Shown piece after piece: positions 17,583 to 26,758 of a stretch of DNA of 64,000 nucleotides. The notes beneath the pieces were generated by a model, which was not told the DNA's origin, searched no databases, and worked only from the letters and a program-made list of their open reading frames with translations. Source of the DNA: Bog-950 sp044225825 (GTDB lineage: Bacteria > Bacteroidota > Bacteroidia > Chitinophagales > LD1). The position numbers and the translations under genes are program-made. How positions within the stretch are numbered: position 1 is the first letter of the stretch; each line of letters starts with the position of its first letter. The stretch lies in contig JBGAIB010000006.1 of the NCBI GenBank assembly GCA_044225825.1, forward strand, positions 1 to 64,000. The letters run 5' to 3'.

Positions 17583-18893
17583 ATGCAAAAAAACGCTTCC
17601 ATAGCAGTGTTTTGGTTCCGGCGCGACCTCCGTTTGGAGGATAATGCCGGCTTATACCATGCTCTAAAATCGGGCCAACCTGTTTTGCCCCTCTTTATTT
17701 TCGATACGCAGATACTTAATGAGTTAGACGATAAAACCGATAAAAGGGTACAGTTTATTCATGCTGAAATCGAGCGTTTGCACCGCGAATTAACTGCCCT
17801 TGGCAGCGGATTGCTGGTTAAAACCGGCAAGCCTTTACAGGTTTGGGAGGAATTGCTGGGGCAATACTCCATAAATGCCGTTTACACCAACCACGATTAT
17901 GAGGGGTATGCCCGCACCCGGGATGCTTCCGTGGCCGGTATTTTAAGCGGGGCAGGGGCCACCTTTCATATGTTTAAAGACATCGTAATCTTTGAGAAGG
18001 AGGAAGTGCTGAAAGACGATGGCAAGCCCTATACCGTTTTTACTCCCTACAGCCGTAAATGGAAGCAAAAACTGAAGCCCTTTTATTACAAGAGCTACCC
18101 GGTAGCCAACTACCAACAAGGGTTTTATCAGGTTAAACTACCCGCCCCGCCAACCCTGCACGACCTGGGTTTTCAGGCTACCGATTTCCATTATCCCGAG
18201 AAGAAGATAAAGGCCGATATTATTAACCATTACGGCGAGCGCCGCGATTTCCCGGCTATAAATGGCACTTCGCAGTTGGGGCTGCATTTGCGCTTCGGCA
18301 CCTTAAGTGTGCGTAAACTGCTGGCTTATGCCCTGCAACGCAACGAAACCTATGTAAACGAGCTTATCTGGCGCGATTTTTATCACCAAATCCTGTGGCA
18401 CTTTCCACAGGTGGAAAAACAGGCGTTTAAGCCCTTATACGACCAGATTAAATGGGTAAATAATGAAACCCATTTCGACCTCTGGTGCCAGGGCAAAACG
18501 GGGTATCCCTTGGTGGATGCCGGCATGCGCGAGCTCAATGCCACTGGGTATATGCACAATAGGGTGCGTATGGTAGTTGCCAGCTTTTTAACCAAACACC
18601 TGCTTATCGACTGGCGTTGGGGAGAGGCTTATTTTGCCCAAAAGCTGTTGGATTTTGACCTGGCCGCTAATAACGGAGGCTGGCAGTGGGCCGCAGGCAG
18701 CGGAACCGATGCTGCACCTTACTTCCGCATCTTTAACCCCACCAGCCAGATGGAACGTTTTGACCCGGACTTGAAATATGTACGCAAATGGGTGCCGGAA
18801 TATGGCACCACTGCTTATCCTAAACCGATTGTTGACCACGAAATGGCCCGTAAAAGGTGTTTAGAAGTTTATGCTGCCGCGCTTAAGCCATAA
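17583..18893 (+). CDS. Deoxyribodipyrimidine photolyase / cryptochrome family protein
   Basis: The 436-residue product starts with the Rossmann antenna-binding domain (VFWFRRDLRLEDNAGLYHAL, then PLFIFDTQIL). The C-terminal half is the FAD-binding helical domain: LHLRFGTLSVRKLL, ELIWRDFYHQILWHFP, GYPLVDAGMRELNATGYMHNRVRMVVASFL, then DWRWGEAYFAQKLLDFDLAANNGGWQWAAGSGTD. The Trp residues needed for electron transfer to FAD appear to be present. The sequence fits a class I CPD photolyase-like enzyme that uses blue light to split pyrimidine dimers, but a cryptochrome role cannot be excluded. The C-terminus is complete (KRCLEVYAAAL). Confidence 0.93.
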   Translation: MQKNASIAVFWFRRDLRLEDNAGLYHALKSGQPVLPLFIFDTQILNELDDKTDKRVQFIHAEIERLHRELTALGSGLLVKTGKPLQVWEELLGQYSINAVYTNHDYEGYARTRDASVAGILSGAGATFHMFKDIVIFEKEEVLKDDGKPYTVFTPYSRKWKQKLKPFYYKSYPVANYQQGFYQVKLPAPPTLHDLGFQATDFHYPEKKIKADIINHYGERRDFPAINGTSQLGLHLRFGTLSVRKLLAYALQRNETYVNELIWRDFYHQILWHFPQVEKQAFKPLYDQIKWVNNETHFDLWCQGKTGYPLVDAGMRELNATGYMHNRVRMVVASFLTKHLLIDWRWGEAYFAQKLLDFDLAANNGGWQWAAGSGTDAAPYFRIFNPTSQMERFDPDLKYVRKWVPEYGTTAYPKPIVDHEMARKRCLEVYAAALKP

Positions 18894-18910
18894 AGTGTGA
18901 ATGGCATGCT

Positions 18911-18942
18911 TTTGGCTTTATGGTTTGTGTTTTATAACTTTC
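18911..18942 (+). promoter_or_regulatory. Putative Bacteroidota promoter of the PepSY-like gene
   Basis: A TTTG box (18911-18914), a 20-base spacer and TAACTTTC (18935-18942) match the Bacteroidota consensus with one mismatch in the -7 box. The ATG follows 16 bases later. Confidence 0.6.
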
Positions 18943-18958
18943 CTGTAAACCCCGTTGA

Positions 18959-19411
18959 ATGAAACAGTTAAGCTTATTGATTTTTATGCTTTTGGCGTTT
19001 GCAGGTTTAAATGCACAAAAGTTAACCAACGATAAAGTGCCCGGTGCTGTGGGTAGTGCATTCCGTGCGCGTTTTCCGCAAGCGCAACAAGATAGCTGGT
19101 GGAAGGTTGATAGCAATTATGTAAGCCAGTTTTACAACCAAAAGAAAACACAGAGCGCCACATTTACGGCTACCGGTATTTGGGTGGAAACCCAAACGAT
19201 GATTACGCTAAATCAATTGCCGGGGGCAGTTAACCGGGCCTTCAATAGTCAGTTTGAAGGCTTTAGCGTGCAGGATATTTATATGGTAGAAAAACCAAAT
19301 ATGGTAGCTACCTATATAATTACCGCGTTTAAAGGCACCGATAACTACGAGTTGGAGTTTGGCGCAAAAGGAGAACTGATCAGGAAAGATATGTTTGAGA
19401 ACGAAGAGTAG
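18959..19411 (+). CDS. PepSY-like (beta-lactamase-inhibitor-like) secreted protein
   Basis: The 150-residue product has a signal peptide (MKQLSLLIFMLLAFAGLNAQ). The mature part carries the two-copy pattern typical of the PepSY-like family in Bacteroidota: VPGAVGSAFRARFPQAQQDSWWKVDSNYVSQF, then LPGAVNRAFNSQFEGFSVQDIYMVEKPN...YIITAFKGTDNYELEFGAKGELI. Known members are small periplasmic proteins of unclear function, often controlled by two-component systems; no regulator lies next to this one. It converges on the symporter gene with only 4 bases between the stops. Confidence 0.8.
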   Translation: MKQLSLLIFMLLAFAGLNAQKLTNDKVPGAVGSAFRARFPQAQQDSWWKVDSNYVSQFYNQKKTQSATFTATGIWVETQTMITLNQLPGAVNRAFNSQFEGFSVQDIYMVEKPNMVATYIITAFKGTDNYELEFGAKGELIRKDMFENEE

Positions 19412-19415
19412 GGAT

Positions 19416-20768
19416 TTATACTTCCTCCATTTCACCCTCACTCTTTGCAATAACTACGGTAGCTAAGCAGTTGCCTATTACGTTTACACTGGTGCGGGCC
19501 ATATCCATAAGCGCATCAGCAGCAAACACAATAAACACCGGCCACTCCGGTAAGTGGAAGGTAGCCACAGTGGCATAAAGAATTACGAAGCTGGCCTTTG
19601 CAACACCCGCAACACCCTTACTGCTTAGCATTAGGGTAAGCAAAATGGTTAATTGCTCGCCGAAGGTGAGATGCACCCCACCTGCCTGGGCCACAAAAAT
19701 GGTGGCCAGCGAAAGGTAGAGCGTGGTGCCGTCCAGGTTAAAGGAATAGCCGAGTGGCAGCACAAAAGAATACACCTTCTTGTGTACCCCGAATTGCTGC
19801 ATGGCCTTCATGGCTTTCGGCAGCGCTGCATCGGAACTGGCCGTAGCAAAGGCAACACCAACAGGCTCGTGTATAGCATGCCAGAACTTGAGTACGGGTA
19901 TTTTAAAATACCACATTATGGGTAGCAACACACAGGTAACAAACACCAGCAAGGCCCCTGCCAGGGTAAGCATCAGCAGGCCCAGGTTTTTGAATATCTC
20001 CAACCCCATAGTGCTAACCGTGCTTGCCAGTGCACCTCCTATGGCAAGCGGTGCCAGCAGCATCACCAGGTGGGTGAACTTAAACATCACCTCATTCAAC
20101 GTTTCGCAGAATTGGATCATTTTATGCTTGTGGTGCTCTTCAATCATCGAAAGCGCTACCCCAAACAGGATGCTGAACATCACTATCTGCAGCACATTGC
20201 CTTCTGCAACAGCCTTGGCAATGTTCTCAGGGAAGATGTCGCGAATGTCAAAGTGCTTCTCCGACACCTTTTTTACAGCTTCCTGTGCCTGGGTGGTTTC
20301 GGTATGTTGGATGCCTTCGCCTGCCCTGCTTAAGTTGATAGCACCTAAACCTATAAATAAGGCCAGCGTGGTTACGATCTCGAAATACAGGATGGCTTTA
20401 AAGGCCATGCGGCCTACCTGTTTCATGTTGCTATGTCCGGCAATACCTACCACCAGAGTACCAAATAGCAAGGGGGCAATAATGGTTTTAACCAACCGCA
20501 GGAAAATATCACTAAGCACTTTAAGTTGTATACCGAATGACGGGAAGTCGACCCCTATTTCGATGCCCATTACCATACTGATAAGGATAGAGGACGTTAG
20601 GCTGCGGTTAAGCACACCATACCACACCAACAAGGCAATAGCCATCCAGCGCCCCAGCTGTAGCATGTTGCCTGGCACGGCCACCCAACCCTCCAGCGAA
20701 GCCACTGTTAGTGCCAGCATAAGCCCCAATGCCGTTAGGCCGGCTGTTAATACCTGCTTTTTGTACAT
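19416..20768 (-). CDS. Dicarboxylate/amino acid:cation symporter (DAACS family)
   Basis: The 450-residue inner-membrane transporter is of the GltP/DctA/GltPh type. Signatures include LRLVKTIIAPLLFGTLVVGIAGH near helix 3, and the serine-rich hairpin equivalent ATASSDAALPKAMKAM. It also has the NLDGT variant (family NMDGT) in SFVLPLGYSFNLDGTTLYLS, and the C-terminal FIVFAADALMDMARTSVNVIGN with the substrate-binding Asp/Arg/Asn residues. It would take up C4-dicarboxylates, glutamate or aspartate with Na+ or H+. The long middle loop (TQAQEAVKKVSEKHFDIRDIFPENI) is typical of bacterial members. The gene is divergent from biotin carboxylase. Confidence 0.92.
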   Translation of the reverse strand: MYKKQVLTAGLTALGLMLALTVASLEGWVAVPGNMLQLGRWMAIALLVWYGVLNRSLTSSILISMVMGIEIGVDFPSFGIQLKVLSDIFLRLVKTIIAPLLFGTLVVGIAGHSNMKQVGRMAFKAILYFEIVTTLALFIGLGAINLSRAGEGIQHTETTQAQEAVKKVSEKHFDIRDIFPENIAKAVAEGNVLQIVMFSILFGVALSMIEEHHKHKMIQFCETLNEVMFKFTHLVMLLAPLAIGGALASTVSTMGLEIFKNLGLLMLTLAGALLVFVTCVLLPIMWYFKIPVLKFWHAIHEPVGVAFATASSDAALPKAMKAMQQFGVHKKVYSFVLPLGYSFNLDGTTLYLSLATIFVAQAGGVHLTFGEQLTILLTLMLSSKGVAGVAKASFVILYATVATFHLPEWPVFIVFAADALMDMARTSVNVIGNCLATVVIAKSEGEMEEV

Positions 20769-20838
20769 GTGGGCAATATAGAAATTAGCCTTTAGGGTTT
20801 AGTGCTTTTTGTGCAAGTTTGCCCACTAACAATAGGTT

Positions 20839-22344
20839 ATGAAGAAGATACTGGTAGCCAACAGGGGCGAAATCGCCCTTCGCGTAATGAAAAGTGCCCG
20901 CGAAATGGGGATTAAAACGGTAGCCGTTTATTCCGAGGCCGACCGTAATTCGCCGCACGTGCGCTATGCCGATGAAGCCGTATGCATTGGCCCGGCCAGT
21001 TCAAAAGAATCGTATCTGCGCGGCGATAAAATTGTGGAGGTTGCTAAACAACTGGGCGTGGATGGTATACACCCCGGCTACGGCTTTTTGAGTGAGAACG
21101 CCGGCTTCGCCCGTTTGGTAGAAGAAAACGGCATTACGTTTATAGGCCCTACCCCCGAGGCTATTGAAATTATGGGTAGCAAATTAGCAGCTAAGGAAGC
21201 TGCTAAAAAGTTTGACATACCTATGGTGCCCGGCAGCGAAGGTGCTATTACCGATGTGGAAGAAGCTAAGCAATTAGCCTCGCGTATTGGCTTCCCTATT
21301 TTGATTAAAGCCAGTGCAGGTGGTGGTGGTAAGGGTATGCGCGTGGTAAATGCAGTGGAAGAACTGGAAGAGCAAATGCAGCGTGCGCAAAGCGAAGCCT
21401 TAAGTGCTTTTGGCGATGGCAGTGTGTTTATTGAGCGGTTTGTAGGCTCGCCTAAACATATCGAAGTGCAGGTGCTGGGCGATAACTATGGCAATATTGT
21501 TTACCTGTTTGAACGGGAGTGCAGCGTGCAGCGTCGTCACCAAAAGGTGGTGGAAGAGGCTCCTAGTTCTTGTTTGAATGAGGAAAAGCGTCAGGCTATT
21601 GGCGCTGCTGCAGTATTGGTGGCTAAGAGTTGTGCTTATATAGGCGCCGGAACGGTAGAGTTTTTGGTGGATGAAGCACTGAACTTCTATTTCCTGGAGA
21701 TGAATACACGCTTGCAGGTAGAGCATCCGGTAACTGAAATGGTAACCGGTATTGATCTGGTGAAAGAGCAAATAAAGATTGCAAGAGGAGAGAAGTTGAG
21801 CTTTACACAGGACGAACTGCAGCTGCGTGGTCATGCTATCGAATTGCGCGTGTATGCCGAGGATCCCACGAACAACTTCTTACCTGACATAGGTAAGCTG
21901 GTGCAATACAAAAAGCCCGAAGGTCCGGGTGTACGGGTGGATGACGGTTACGAAGAAGGCATGGACATTCCTATCTACTACGACCCTATGCTAGCCAAGT
22001 TGGTAGGCTATGGCAAGGACCGCGAGGAAGCCATTGCACGTTTAATACGCGCTATCGACGACTATAAGATCACTGGTGTCAAGAACACGCTGGCCTTTGG
22101 TAAGTTTGTGTTACAGCATCCCGATTTTGTTTCGGGTAAGTTTGATACCAACTTTGTAAACAAGAACTATAAACCCGAATACCTGCGCCACGAAGCGGAG
22201 GATGAAATGCAGATTGCTGCATTAATTGCCGGGCATATATACGAAAGCAAACCTGCAGGAGCCGCAGCCGCAACTACGGCCGTAACGGCTAACAATACAG
22301 GCAAAAGCAACTGGGTGAAGAATCGAAGCAGCTTCCGCGATTAA
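20839..22344 (+). CDS. accC: Biotin carboxylase subunit of acetyl-/propionyl-CoA carboxylase
   Basis: The 501-residue ATP-grasp enzyme catalyses ATP-dependent carboxylation of biotin on its carrier protein. The N-domain has ILVANRGEIALRVMKSARE and HPGYGFLSEN. The ATP-grasp part shows KASAGGGGKGMRVV, ERFVGSPKHIEVQVLGD, FERECSVQRRHQKVVEEAPS and FLEMNTRLQVEHPVTEMVTGIDLV. The C-domain has RGHAIELRVYAEDP. It is about 50 residues longer than E. coli AccC because of an Ala/Thr-rich tail, common in biotin carboxylases that serve acyl-CoA carboxylases. No biotin carrier or carboxyltransferase gene lies beside it, so the acyl-CoA partner is unknown. Confidence 0.93.
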   Translation: MKKILVANRGEIALRVMKSAREMGIKTVAVYSEADRNSPHVRYADEAVCIGPASSKESYLRGDKIVEVAKQLGVDGIHPGYGFLSENAGFARLVEENGITFIGPTPEAIEIMGSKLAAKEAAKKFDIPMVPGSEGAITDVEEAKQLASRIGFPILIKASAGGGGKGMRVVNAVEELEEQMQRAQSEALSAFGDGSVFIERFVGSPKHIEVQVLGDNYGNIVYLFERECSVQRRHQKVVEEAPSSCLNEEKRQAIGAAAVLVAKSCAYIGAGTVEFLVDEALNFYFLEMNTRLQVEHPVTEMVTGIDLVKEQIKIARGEKLSFTQDELQLRGHAIELRVYAEDPTNNFLPDIGKLVQYKKPEGPGVRVDDGYEEGMDIPIYYDPMLAKLVGYGKDREEAIARLIRAIDDYKITGVKNTLAFGKFVLQHPDFVSGKFDTNFVNKNYKPEYLRHEAEDEMQIAALIAGHIYESKPAGAAAATTAVTANNTGKSNWVKNRSSFRD

Positions 22345-22364
22345 GTAACATGGGAGGATAAAAT

Positions 22365-22402
22365 CAAAAGGCACAAAGTGAAGAATCGCTTTGTGCCTTT
22401 TG
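22365..22402. terminator. Bidirectional terminator between accC and the caspase-like gene
   Basis: CAAAAGGCACAAAG (22365-22378) pairs with CTTTGTGCCTTTTG (22389-22402) around a 10-base loop. The A-rich start and T-rich end suit termination of both converging genes. Confidence 0.85.
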
Positions 22403-22421
22403 GTTTAAGAAAAGTTGATTA

Positions 22422-24416
22422 CTACTTCTTTTTAACGATGTTGAAGTTAACGTTGTAAATGGTGCCGTTTTGGTCGGCATCCACGGTGCCGGTAGCTCCA
22501 CGGGTACCGTTGTCTTTTACTTCGCTATCTACAAATATCTTGGCCATGTTGTTTAATACACCACGCGAGCGGCTGGCGCTGTCATTACCGGTGGCAAGTA
22601 TATCTTCCAGGTCAATCTGGTCCTTGGCAAGAAATACTTTAAACACTTCTTCGCCATAAGGTTCGCCGATGGTTATCTTATAGCTGCGATAAATAATCGT
22701 GTCGCCACGTTGCAGCTTACAATCTTCCGGTCGAACGCCTTGGGCCTTGTTAGGCAGTATCGGATTAATTTTACCATCGGGCTGTATGTCCACAATGTTT
22801 ACGTAGCACATTTTATTGCCCGTGTTGGTTATCTTTAAATATACCACATCACCATCTGCAAGTTCCAGGCGGCCATTGTGTGTGCGACTGTCAATCTTGT
22901 TCTGGTCAAGGGTTCCGTCAGCTTTCAAAAACACCAGATCCACTTGGGCTTTAAGGTCATTTTCCTCAAAGTTAAGTCCTTGCAAATAGGTGTAGCGCGA
23001 GAAACGCTTCAGCAGGCTTTTTACATTTTCAATGTCGTTTGCTCCGTCTATCGACAAGTTATCTGCAAATACGGCCCCGGTGGTGGGATATTTAAGCGCC
23101 CAGCGCTTTAAACTGCCGGATGTATCAAGGTAAATATCGCAGGCCTTGCTGAACTCCACCAACTGGAAGTCTTTCATCGATTCCTGAACACGTTTCAGTG
23201 CGCCGTTTACATTACGCACATCCAGTTTCAATTTATCGCCATAACCTAGCTGGCTGATAAACGCCCATGGGCGGGTTTTCATCAGGGTGTCGGGTTTATC
23301 CAGTTTTATGGTGGCGGTAAAGTTGTCGACTTTTGTTACAGTGCCTTTGGCCAGTGGCGTTTTACCGGAAGGGTCTATAGTGCCGGAAGGGAATAATTCC
23401 AGCACTGAACCTTTCGTAACGCCTGAAACCGTTCCTGCATTCAGCACAAACTCATCTACATCATTCCAGTTTTTAATGGTGAAGTAAGGCTTCTGGGCCA
23501 CAAACTTACCACCAAACAGTTCGCGGTCTACTCCATCACCTTCTAATACCGGTTTTTGGCGTGGCGCCTTTTCGCGCATGATGTCTTCTATACTGGCAAA
23601 CAAACCACGATAAGAAGTTTTGTCCTTCAGCATCGAGATAGACTTGCTAAATGCGTAGCTGAGCGATCCTACACCATTACCGTTATCGTCATAACATTCG
23701 TAGTTAAACTCTTTAGCCTGTGCACCCGAAATTACCACATAGGTAGCTGCATTCTTTGCCAGGTTTACCTCTTTATTTTCTTTAAAAACACCGGCTGTAT
23801 CTAATACGGGTATTGCCGCTTCATCCAGCGTTTTACTTACCATAGGTGGCATAGCGCCGCGTGGTTTTAAATCGGTAACGCCGCGGGTGCCTGTGCCGCT
23901 GTGGCAGGCATCCAGCAACACCAGCAAGTCGCCGCTGCTGGTTAACTGGTTACGCAGTTTGGTTACTTTGTTACCAAACTCATCATCGCGGAAATAGCCG
24001 GGGGCATATTCCTTAAAGCGGTTATGGTCAGGCGAATACACCGCACCATAAGGCACAATACATTCATCCAGGTGGTCCACTTCGTCATCGTTATCATCTT
24101 CAATCTGTTCGCCGTGGCTGCTAAAATGTACCACCACTATATCGCCGGGGTGCACTTTATTAATCAGTTGATCAAAGGCATTGCTGATGCCGGTTTTGGT
24201 GGCGGCTGCATCTTTCAACAGGGTAATGTTGCTTTCCTGAAAACCTTGCTCCAGCAAAGCCCCTTTAATGAGGGGCACGTCGTTACCGCTCGAGATTTTA
24301 CCCCATCCGTTACGTCCGGGTTCGGGGTAGTCGCCAATGGCAACAATAAGGGCATATTTTTCGGCCTGCAGGTTAGCAAAGGCCGCTAATGCCATAAATA
24401 AGAATAGTTTTTTCAT
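22422..24416 (-). CDS. Secreted caspase-like (peptidase C14 type) protein with DUF4384-like region
   Basis: I choose the ATG at 24414-24416 because it opens a signal peptide (MKKLFLFMALAAFANLQA); the frame could extend 10 residues upstream. Residues ~20-270 form a caspase-haemoglobinase-fold domain: YALIVAIGDYPEPG, the catalytic His101 in VVVHFSSHGEQ, and Cys171 in LLVLLDACHSGTGTRG. The middle is unassigned. Around residues 490-610 there is a DUF4384-like domain (LELADGDVVYLKITNTGNKMCYVNIVDIQPDGKINPILPN). The protein should be extracytoplasmic. It lies back to back with the trypsin/CHASE2/FecR-TPR operon, separated by one small secreted-protein gene, a combination that suggests a proteolytic surface pathway. 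Its substrate is unknown. Confidence 0.88.
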   Translation of the reverse strand: MKKLFLFMALAAFANLQAEKYALIVAIGDYPEPGRNGWGKISSGNDVPLIKGALLEQGFQESNITLLKDAAATKTGISNAFDQLINKVHPGDIVVVHFSSHGEQIEDDNDDEVDHLDECIVPYGAVYSPDHNRFKEYAPGYFRDDEFGNKVTKLRNQLTSSGDLLVLLDACHSGTGTRGVTDLKPRGAMPPMVSKTLDEAAIPVLDTAGVFKENKEVNLAKNAATYVVISGAQAKEFNYECYDDNGNGVGSLSYAFSKSISMLKDKTSYRGLFASIEDIMREKAPRQKPVLEGDGVDRELFGGKFVAQKPYFTIKNWNDVDEFVLNAGTVSGVTKGSVLELFPSGTIDPSGKTPLAKGTVTKVDNFTATIKLDKPDTLMKTRPWAFISQLGYGDKLKLDVRNVNGALKRVQESMKDFQLVEFSKACDIYLDTSGSLKRWALKYPTTGAVFADNLSIDGANDIENVKSLLKRFSRYTYLQGLNFEENDLKAQVDLVFLKADGTLDQNKIDSRTHNGRLELADGDVVYLKITNTGNKMCYVNIVDIQPDGKINPILPNKAQGVRPEDCKLQRGDTIIYRSYKITIGEPYGEEVFKVFLAKDQIDLEDILATGNDSASRSRGVLNNMAKIFVDSEVKDNGTRGATGTVDADQNGTIYNVNFNIVKKK

Positions 24417-24573
24417 GTTGTGGGTATGATAATTATGGTGTTGCAACCACCGGGCAGAGGTCGCGCTTTAATTTGGAGTTCCGCCGGGGTTTGCAAATAC
24501 CAATTTTGGTTAGCGCTAATACAAGGATAAAAGTGCATCATTTTTCCATAAACCGGAATGGTGTGGAAATGAA

Positions 24574-24599
24574 AAACGCGCCTTAAAAAAGGCGCGTTT
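24574..24599 (-). terminator. Intrinsic terminator of the 148-residue secreted-protein gene
   Basis: A 9-bp GC-rich stem (AAACGCGCC with GGCGCGTTT) around an 8-base loop is followed, read on the minus strand, by a T tract. It lies 20 bases after the stop at 24620. Confidence 0.85.
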
Positions 24600-24619
24600 A
24601 CATTTTTTAAACGTATCTA

Positions 24620-25039
24620 CTAATAGAACGAGAAGTCATACCAGCTTTGGCAGTTGCCGCTACCGCTCCACTCCATGGTTTTGCCGGCAGAAAGACCGTA
24701 AATGGTAGTGAAACCGTTACCGGTAACTACAGTAGCGTCATCATAGGCGCCAATGGTAGTTTCGTAGTAACCATCAATATAAACGTCGATGGTATAACCG
24801 GTGTAGTTGTGTAAATACAGGTAGCAATTGTAGTAGCCGCTGCCGCGCGAAGCACCCTTGGTGGATTTTACATCCGTAGTGGGCTTGTCGCCTTTTACAT
24901 TCGGGTTTGCACCGCGCGAGGTTACTGCGCTCGACTTCATGTCAACTTTTTGACGAACGCCGTCCTGGGCGTTAGCCGTGGTAACTACAGCCGTCATCAT
25001 GAAGAATGACAGGGCAGTCAATAATGCTGCTTTTTTCAT
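24620..25039 (-). CDS. Small secreted protein of unknown function
   Basis: The frame runs from 25066, but the likely start is the ATG at 25037-25039, which opens a signal peptide (MKKAALLTALSFFMMTAVVTTANAQ). The mature ~115 residues have a charged, Ser/Thr/Lys-rich N-terminal half. The compact C-terminal half is Gly/Tyr-rich (YYNCYLYLHNYTGYTIDVYIDGYYETTIGAYDDATVVTG) and ends in GSGNCQSWYDFSFY. Two Cys residues could form a disulfide in the periplasm. No family is recognised. It has its own terminator and sits between the caspase-like gene and the protease operon, divergent from the latter. Confidence 0.65.
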   Translation of the reverse strand: MKKAALLTALSFFMMTAVVTTANAQDGVRQKVDMKSSAVTSRGANPNVKGDKPTTDVKSTKGASRGSGYYNCYLYLHNYTGYTIDVYIDGYYETTIGAYDDATVVTGNGFTTIYGLSAGKTMEWSGSGNCQSWYDFSFY

Positions 25040-25231
25040 TTTGGGAAATTGATTTTGGTTATACAATAAAGGTGAAAATAAATTTTGTAAGATAAAAACC
25101 GAAATTCAAAGAACATTTTTTGCCGGGCGGATATTCCGTTATTCTTACCGAACTATGGAATTTCGTGCCAACTTCATCTCTAACGAAAATATTTTTACAT
25201 TTTCGTCACATCAACTAAATCACAACCGGTT

Positions 25232-26755
25232 ATGAAGCAGTTAACGATATTATGGATGAGCCTTTTCTTTTTTTCCATAAGCCAGGCACAACAATCTACC
25301 GAAGCTATGCTGGATAATGCACTGTCTGCAGTAGTTTCTGTAGGTATTTTTAAAGCCGAAGCCACCAAGCAACCATTGGGTTACAGGGGCAGAAGCGATG
25401 TGGCCTACGAAAAGAAGCTGGATTTGAGCGATGCCTATTGTAAAGGTTCGGGTTATGTAATAGATGTTAACGGCAAAAAATACATATGCACCAATGCCCA
25501 CGTGGTAGAAAGTGCTACCAACGAGCCGGGCGCTATCTATATTTATAGTATCTCGGGTAAAAAGTATGAAGCGAAGCTAAAAGGCGGCGATTCGTTTTAC
25601 GATTATGCCCTGCTGGAGTTTGTAGATGCCCCCGGAAGCGAAATTACCACTATTAAATATGCTACCGATGCTCCTGCCATAGGTGCCCGCGTTTATGCGA
25701 TAGGTAACCCATTGGCTGAATATCCATATACCGTAAGCGATGGGATTATAAGTGCCAAAAACCGGGTGCGGGAAGGGTTAACCGGTAAATACGGGTATGT
25801 ACAACATACGGCAACTATTATATGGGGTAACAGCGGCGGTCCGCTGGTAAACGAAAAAGGAGAGGTGGTAGGTATGAATTCCTATATCGCTTTTGGCCCG
25901 GAGGACCATGGCAGTCTTTGGCAGCCACAGATCAACTTTGCACTGGAGGCTAAAACCTGTTTGCGCCTAACCAACGATTTTTTAGTAAACGGCGGCAAAA
26001 CCATCCGTTCGTTTTTAGGCATAGAGGTAGCACAAAGCTATGATGTTAGCAGCGATTACTATACAGGAAAGGCTACGCTCGTAAAAAAGGACGAGGCACC
26101 TGTAATAACCAACGTATTCACCGGCTCGCCTTCAGCGGCATTGGTTAGTAAAATAGGATATACCGTTTTAAAGGTAAACGGCAAGGAAGTTAGAAATGTG
26201 GAAGAAGTGCTGGGTGAGTTTGAAGCTATTAAGCCTAACACAACTGTATCCTTACAGATTAGCAAAGGTAGTACTACCGAAACTGTCTCCATAAAGGCTG
26301 TGCAGTTAGAGCCTTCTATGCTCGGCGATCTGGCTAAAGCGATGTTGGCAAACGATCCTAGCTACCAGATTAATAATACAAGCGATGGTGTGGTTATTTC
26401 CTTCAAGAAATCGACTCCACAATACACCTACAACGACCGCCGGCAGAACTCGCGCGAGCAATATTACAACCGCGACCAGCGCACTCGCCCCGATCAACCT
26501 AACCGTACAGGCAATGACGTACAAACATTAAGCGAATACAAGGTTATTGGTGTTGGCGAAAATGATGACCAGGCAACCGAAGTTTGGCGTGTGGCCAATA
26601 TGAACGACCTGGGCATAGGCATCCGCTTTTATGGCCTGGCTGGTTTTTACGATTTAGTGTATACCGATAAAAATAACCCCGGTGCCGATCCTGTAACATC
26701 CCGCGTATATCTATCGGGCGATCAAAACGTAATTAAGCGCACCCTTTGGTATTAA
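25232..26755 (+). CDS. Periplasmic trypsin-like serine protease with PDZ domain
   Basis: The 507-residue product has a signal peptide (residues 1-19, ending ISQAQ). The trypsin-fold domain spans ~30-245 with a full catalytic triad: His90 in CTNAHVV, Asp124 in SFYDYALLEF, Ser201 in IWGNSGGPLV. A PDZ-like domain follows at ~255-355 (VITNVFTGSPSAALVSKIGYTVLKVNGKEVRNVEEVLGEF). A Gln/Arg/Asn-rich linker leads to an unassigned 70-residue C-terminal domain. It differs from DegP by this extra domain and by having one PDZ. The CHASE2 gene starts 3 bases after its stop, so the two are in one operon. Confidence 0.87.
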   Translation: MKQLTILWMSLFFFSISQAQQSTEAMLDNALSAVVSVGIFKAEATKQPLGYRGRSDVAYEKKLDLSDAYCKGSGYVIDVNGKKYICTNAHVVESATNEPGAIYIYSISGKKYEAKLKGGDSFYDYALLEFVDAPGSEITTIKYATDAPAIGARVYAIGNPLAEYPYTVSDGIISAKNRVREGLTGKYGYVQHTATIIWGNSGGPLVNEKGEVVGMNSYIAFGPEDHGSLWQPQINFALEAKTCLRLTNDFLVNGGKTIRSFLGIEVAQSYDVSSDYYTGKATLVKKDEAPVITNVFTGSPSAALVSKIGYTVLKVNGKEVRNVEEVLGEFEAIKPNTTVSLQISKGSTTETVSIKAVQLEPSMLGDLAKAMLANDPSYQINNTSDGVVISFKKSTPQYTYNDRRQNSREQYYNRDQRTRPDQPNRTGNDVQTLSEYKVIGVGENDDQATEVWRVANMNDLGIGIRFYGLAGFYDLVYTDKNNPGADPVTSRVYLSGDQNVIKRTLWY

Positions 26756-26758
26756 ATT

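Noticed and set aside
19780..20781. 333-residue plus-strand frame opposite the symporter gene
   Set aside because: The minus strand carries a full, well-conserved symporter. The plus frame has a Ser/Pro/Ile-rich composition typical of an antisense shadow.
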